Under the pieces are notes generated by a model that had not been told where the DNA came from, did not search any database, and saw only the letters and a program-made list of their open reading frames with translations. From CAYJAZ01 sp964370095 (GTDB lineage Bacteria > Desulfobacterota > Desulfovibrionia > Desulfovibrionales > Desulfovibrionaceae), in the NCBI GenBank assembly GCA_964370095.1, contig CAYJHJ010000084.1:1-7346 (forward strand): 7,346 nucleotides of DNA, written 5' to 3'. This document shows positions 5,427 through 7,346 of this stretch, one piece after another (within the stretch, counting starts at the first letter, position 1; each line of letters begins with the position of its first letter). The position numbers and the translations under genes were made by a program.

Positions 5427-7337
5427 CTATCTATTTGGTAGCCACAAAGCGAGTTCCGGGAATATAATAACTAAGAGAGCACAGATAAGCATACCGATAA
5501 AGAAAGGCATAACCCCTCTAAATATCTGGGACATAGGAACATGCGTGGCTATTGATGCCATGGTAAATACGTTCATACCTACAGGAGGCGTGATCATACC
5601 CATTTCCATAACAATAACAGTCAAAACACCAAACCAGATTCCGTCAAAACCTAAAGCTTGAACAGTAGGGAATATAGACGGCAAAGTAAGCATCATCATA
5701 GGCATGATATTCATAATACAGCCCAAGAAGATATACACAAGAACAATAAAACCAAGCACAATATAGCGGTTCATTTCAAGATTTGTAATAAAATCAGCCA
5801 AAAGTGTAGGCAGGCGTGAAGAAGCTAAGAAAGAGCCAAAAACTTGCACGGCAACAATCATCATAAAGATTCTTCCGCACATAACAGTTGTTTTTACAAG
5901 AGATATTTTTAAATTTTCTTTTGTAAGTTTTCTTCTTGCTATAGCAAATAATAAGCCACCTGCAGCACCAACAGCACCGCCTTCGCCAGGTGTGAAATAA
6001 CCTTGTAAAATACCGCCTACAACAATAATAAAAAGTATAGCAACAGGAACTAATTTTAAAGTTGAAATAAGTTTTTCTGAAAGTGTATATACTTGTGATT
6101 TAGGAGCAAGTTCAGGGTTACGCCATACTTGGAAAACAATAATGGCAATAAAGATTAAGGTAAGAAGAATTCCCGGAATAATACCTGCCACAAAGAGCTT
6201 GCCTATAGATTCTTGTGTCATAATAGAATAGAAAATAAAGCCCATTGAAGGTGGAATCAAGATACCTAAAGTTCCGCCTGCTGCAAGAGCACCGGTAGCA
6301 AGTGATAAATCATATTTATTTTTTTCCATAGCAGGAAGTGCAACAGAACTCATTGTGGCAACAGTTGCCAAAGATTCACCGCACACAGCACCAAAACCTG
6401 CACAACCGCCAACAGTTGCTGCAGCTAAACCGCCTGGCAGTCTTCCCATCCATTTATTTGCGCAATCGAATAAGTCATGCGATAGACCAGAAAAATAAAT
6501 AAATTCACCCATAAGCATAAACATAGGAAGAGCCACAAAAGTAAATTCATAGGTATGCCTAAAAGGTGCAATACCAAGGCCGCTGAAAGGTGCAAATGGA
6601 TTTCTTGAAATTGCAACAGAACCGCACACACCTATAATAAGCATAGCAACAGCAATAGGAACGCGTATAAGAAGCAATACCATAAGTAAGGCAAAACCAA
6701 ATGTTCCAATGAATAAACCTGAAAAACGTGCGCCAGACATTTTATAAATAATTGGCAAACTTATTATTGCTGCTGCAGCAAAGATTGAGAGGAAAATTCC
6801 AAAATAGTCTTTGGCATCAATCATTTCCTTTAGTATATGCAAAAGCAAGAAACCCATTGCAATAACTACAAGAGCAAAGGAAAAAGCTGTAAAACCAATT
6901 ACATAATTTTCAGGAATAAGCAAAACCGGAGTTGCACCTGCGTGGTGCATAGTTGTTTTTACTGCTTGATAAAATATTACTGAAGTTGCCAATAGCCCTA
7001 AAATATTAGCAAACAAGTCAATTCTGCACTGGTTTTGTGCCTTGAATCCACCATAAAACAAGTCAATTTGAACAGGTTGCCTCTTTATGAAGGTTAGAGC
7101 TGTTGCAGAAAAAGCAATAACAACCAAAACAAGCATCTGAATTTCCATTATTCCATCCATTGAAGTGGTGGTAAAGGAACGAAGAAACACGTCAATACAA
7201 ATAGGAATTGTCAACAATCCTAAACATACAGCACCAAAAAGCATCAAGATTTGTGTAAGTTTCACATAACCTTTTTCAAGTGTGTTGAAGGGTTTATAAA
7301 AACCTGTTGTTTCACGTGTTAAGGGATAATTTGCCAT
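5427..7337 (-). CDS. TRAP transporter fused membrane subunit (DctQM)
   Basis: This is an inner-membrane protein of 636 residues, a typical length for QM fusions such as H. influenzae SiaQM. It imports the ligand brought by the periplasmic receptor, usually with sodium. The DctQ-like part (about 25-175) has four hydrophobic helices near 30-50, 65-84, 107-125 and 145-168, with R87-Q-P-V-Q-I-D between the second and third. A connecting helix at about 180-198 joins it to the DctM-like part (about 203-636). That part shows multiple membrane segments, P300-G-G-L, the G-x-L-G-I-L-I-P-P-S motif (355-364) and the second-repeat counterpart M581-I-T-P-P-V-G-M-N. GGAG lies 5 nt before the ATG, fixing the start. 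It is the first gene of the operon visible here; the two dctP genes follow on the same strand. No frameshift or truncation is seen. The substrate cannot be read from the sequence. Confidence 0.95.
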   Translation of the reverse strand: MANYPLTRETTGFYKPFNTLEKGYVKLTQILMLFGAVCLGLLTIPICIDVFLRSFTTTSMDGIMEIQMLVLVVIAFSATALTFIKRQPVQIDLFYGGFKAQNQCRIDLFANILGLLATSVIFYQAVKTTMHHAGATPVLLIPENYVIGFTAFSFALVVIAMGFLLLHILKEMIDAKDYFGIFLSIFAAAAIISLPIIYKMSGARFSGLFIGTFGFALLMVLLLIRVPIAVAMLIIGVCGSVAISRNPFAPFSGLGIAPFRHTYEFTFVALPMFMLMGEFIYFSGLSHDLFDCANKWMGRLPGGLAAATVGGCAGFGAVCGESLATVATMSSVALPAMEKNKYDLSLATGALAAGGTLGILIPPSMGFIFYSIMTQESIGKLFVAGIIPGILLTLIFIAIIVFQVWRNPELAPKSQVYTLSEKLISTLKLVPVAILFIIVVGGILQGYFTPGEGGAVGAAGGLLFAIARRKLTKENLKISLVKTTVMCGRIFMMIVAVQVFGSFLASSRLPTLLADFITNLEMNRYIVLGFIVLVYIFLGCIMNIMPMMMLTLPSIFPTVQALGFDGIWFGVLTVIVMEMGMITPPVGMNVFTMASIATHVPMSQIFRGVMPFFIGMLICALLVIIFPELALWLPNR

Positions 7338-7342
7338 ACATA

Positions 7343-7346
7343 CTCC
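7343..7346 (-). promoter_or_regulatory. Ribosome binding site of dctQM
   Basis: GGAG on the minus strand, 5 nt before the ATG at 7337, at the very edge of the window. An overlapping ATG 4 nt further upstream is in another frame and was not chosen. The promoter of the transporter operon must lie outside. Confidence 0.8.

Noticed and set aside
5389..5661. + strand open frame beginning in the hairpin at 5383-5416 and running opposite the end of dctQM
   Set aside because: Although AAAGGAG-like sequence exists nearby, it is part of the hairpin and lies inside the frame. The protein resembles no family and mirrors a conserved DctM region.
6425..6631. Minus-strand open frame in another phase within dctQM
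   Set aside because: It overlaps the conserved DctM region in a different frame. The in-frame dctQM reading is intact, so there is no sign of a frameshift.

Overview
The window is an AT-rich bacterial segment (by eye roughly one third G+C) in which every gene I can support lies on the minus strand. It holds two transcription units in tandem, read right to left. The organism looks like a low-GC member of the Desulfovibrionaceae or a close relative. This rests on three things: the gene order rimP-nusA-ylxR-infB, a G-G-V-I-L-R-R-R-R motif after the first domain of IF-2 that resembles the motif I recall from Desulfovibrio IF-2, and a TRAP transporter with a fused QM membrane subunit. The taxonomic call is an inference and would need a database search.

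Right part (about 3081-7346): a TRAP-type transporter operon. It begins with a fused DctQM membrane subunit (5427-7337). Two paralogous periplasmic binding proteins follow (4287-5333 and 3127-4161). They align without gaps and are about 58% identical by hand count. Each dctP gene has its own leader with the same two-hairpin layout: a 14-bp stem about 50 nt before the start codon, then a 7-bp AT-rich stem about 26 nt before it. The two 14-bp stems differ in sequence, but the changes preserve pairing. This suggests the leaders were duplicated together with the genes and kept as RNA structures. The operon ends at an intrinsic terminator (3081-3112). Its promoter lies beyond the right edge of the window.

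Middle (2916-3126): a compact control region. It holds the TRAP terminator, a sigma70-type promoter with an AT-rich upstream tract, a 19-bp perfect inverted repeat at the predicted transcription start, a polypyrimidine leader, and a terminator-like hairpin with a T-run just before the rimP ribosome binding site. The last element is a candidate attenuator for the next operon.

Left part (1-2915): the conserved translation/transcription operon rimP (30S maturation), nusA (transcription elongation, termination and antitermination), ylxR (small RNA-binding-family protein) and infB (translation initiation factor IF-2, cut by the window's left edge). Spacings are 11 nt, 2 nt and an 8-nt overlap, so the genes are very probably co-transcribed and partly translationally coupled.

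I see no mobile element, CRISPR array, tRNA or rRNA. No stretch longer than about 210 nt lacks a gene. I do not see a wholly new gene system. The least ordinary signals are the duplicated, covarying leader hairpins in the TRAP operon, the loss in both binding proteins of residues usually conserved for ligand contact, and the attenuator and operator-like elements before rimP-nusA.
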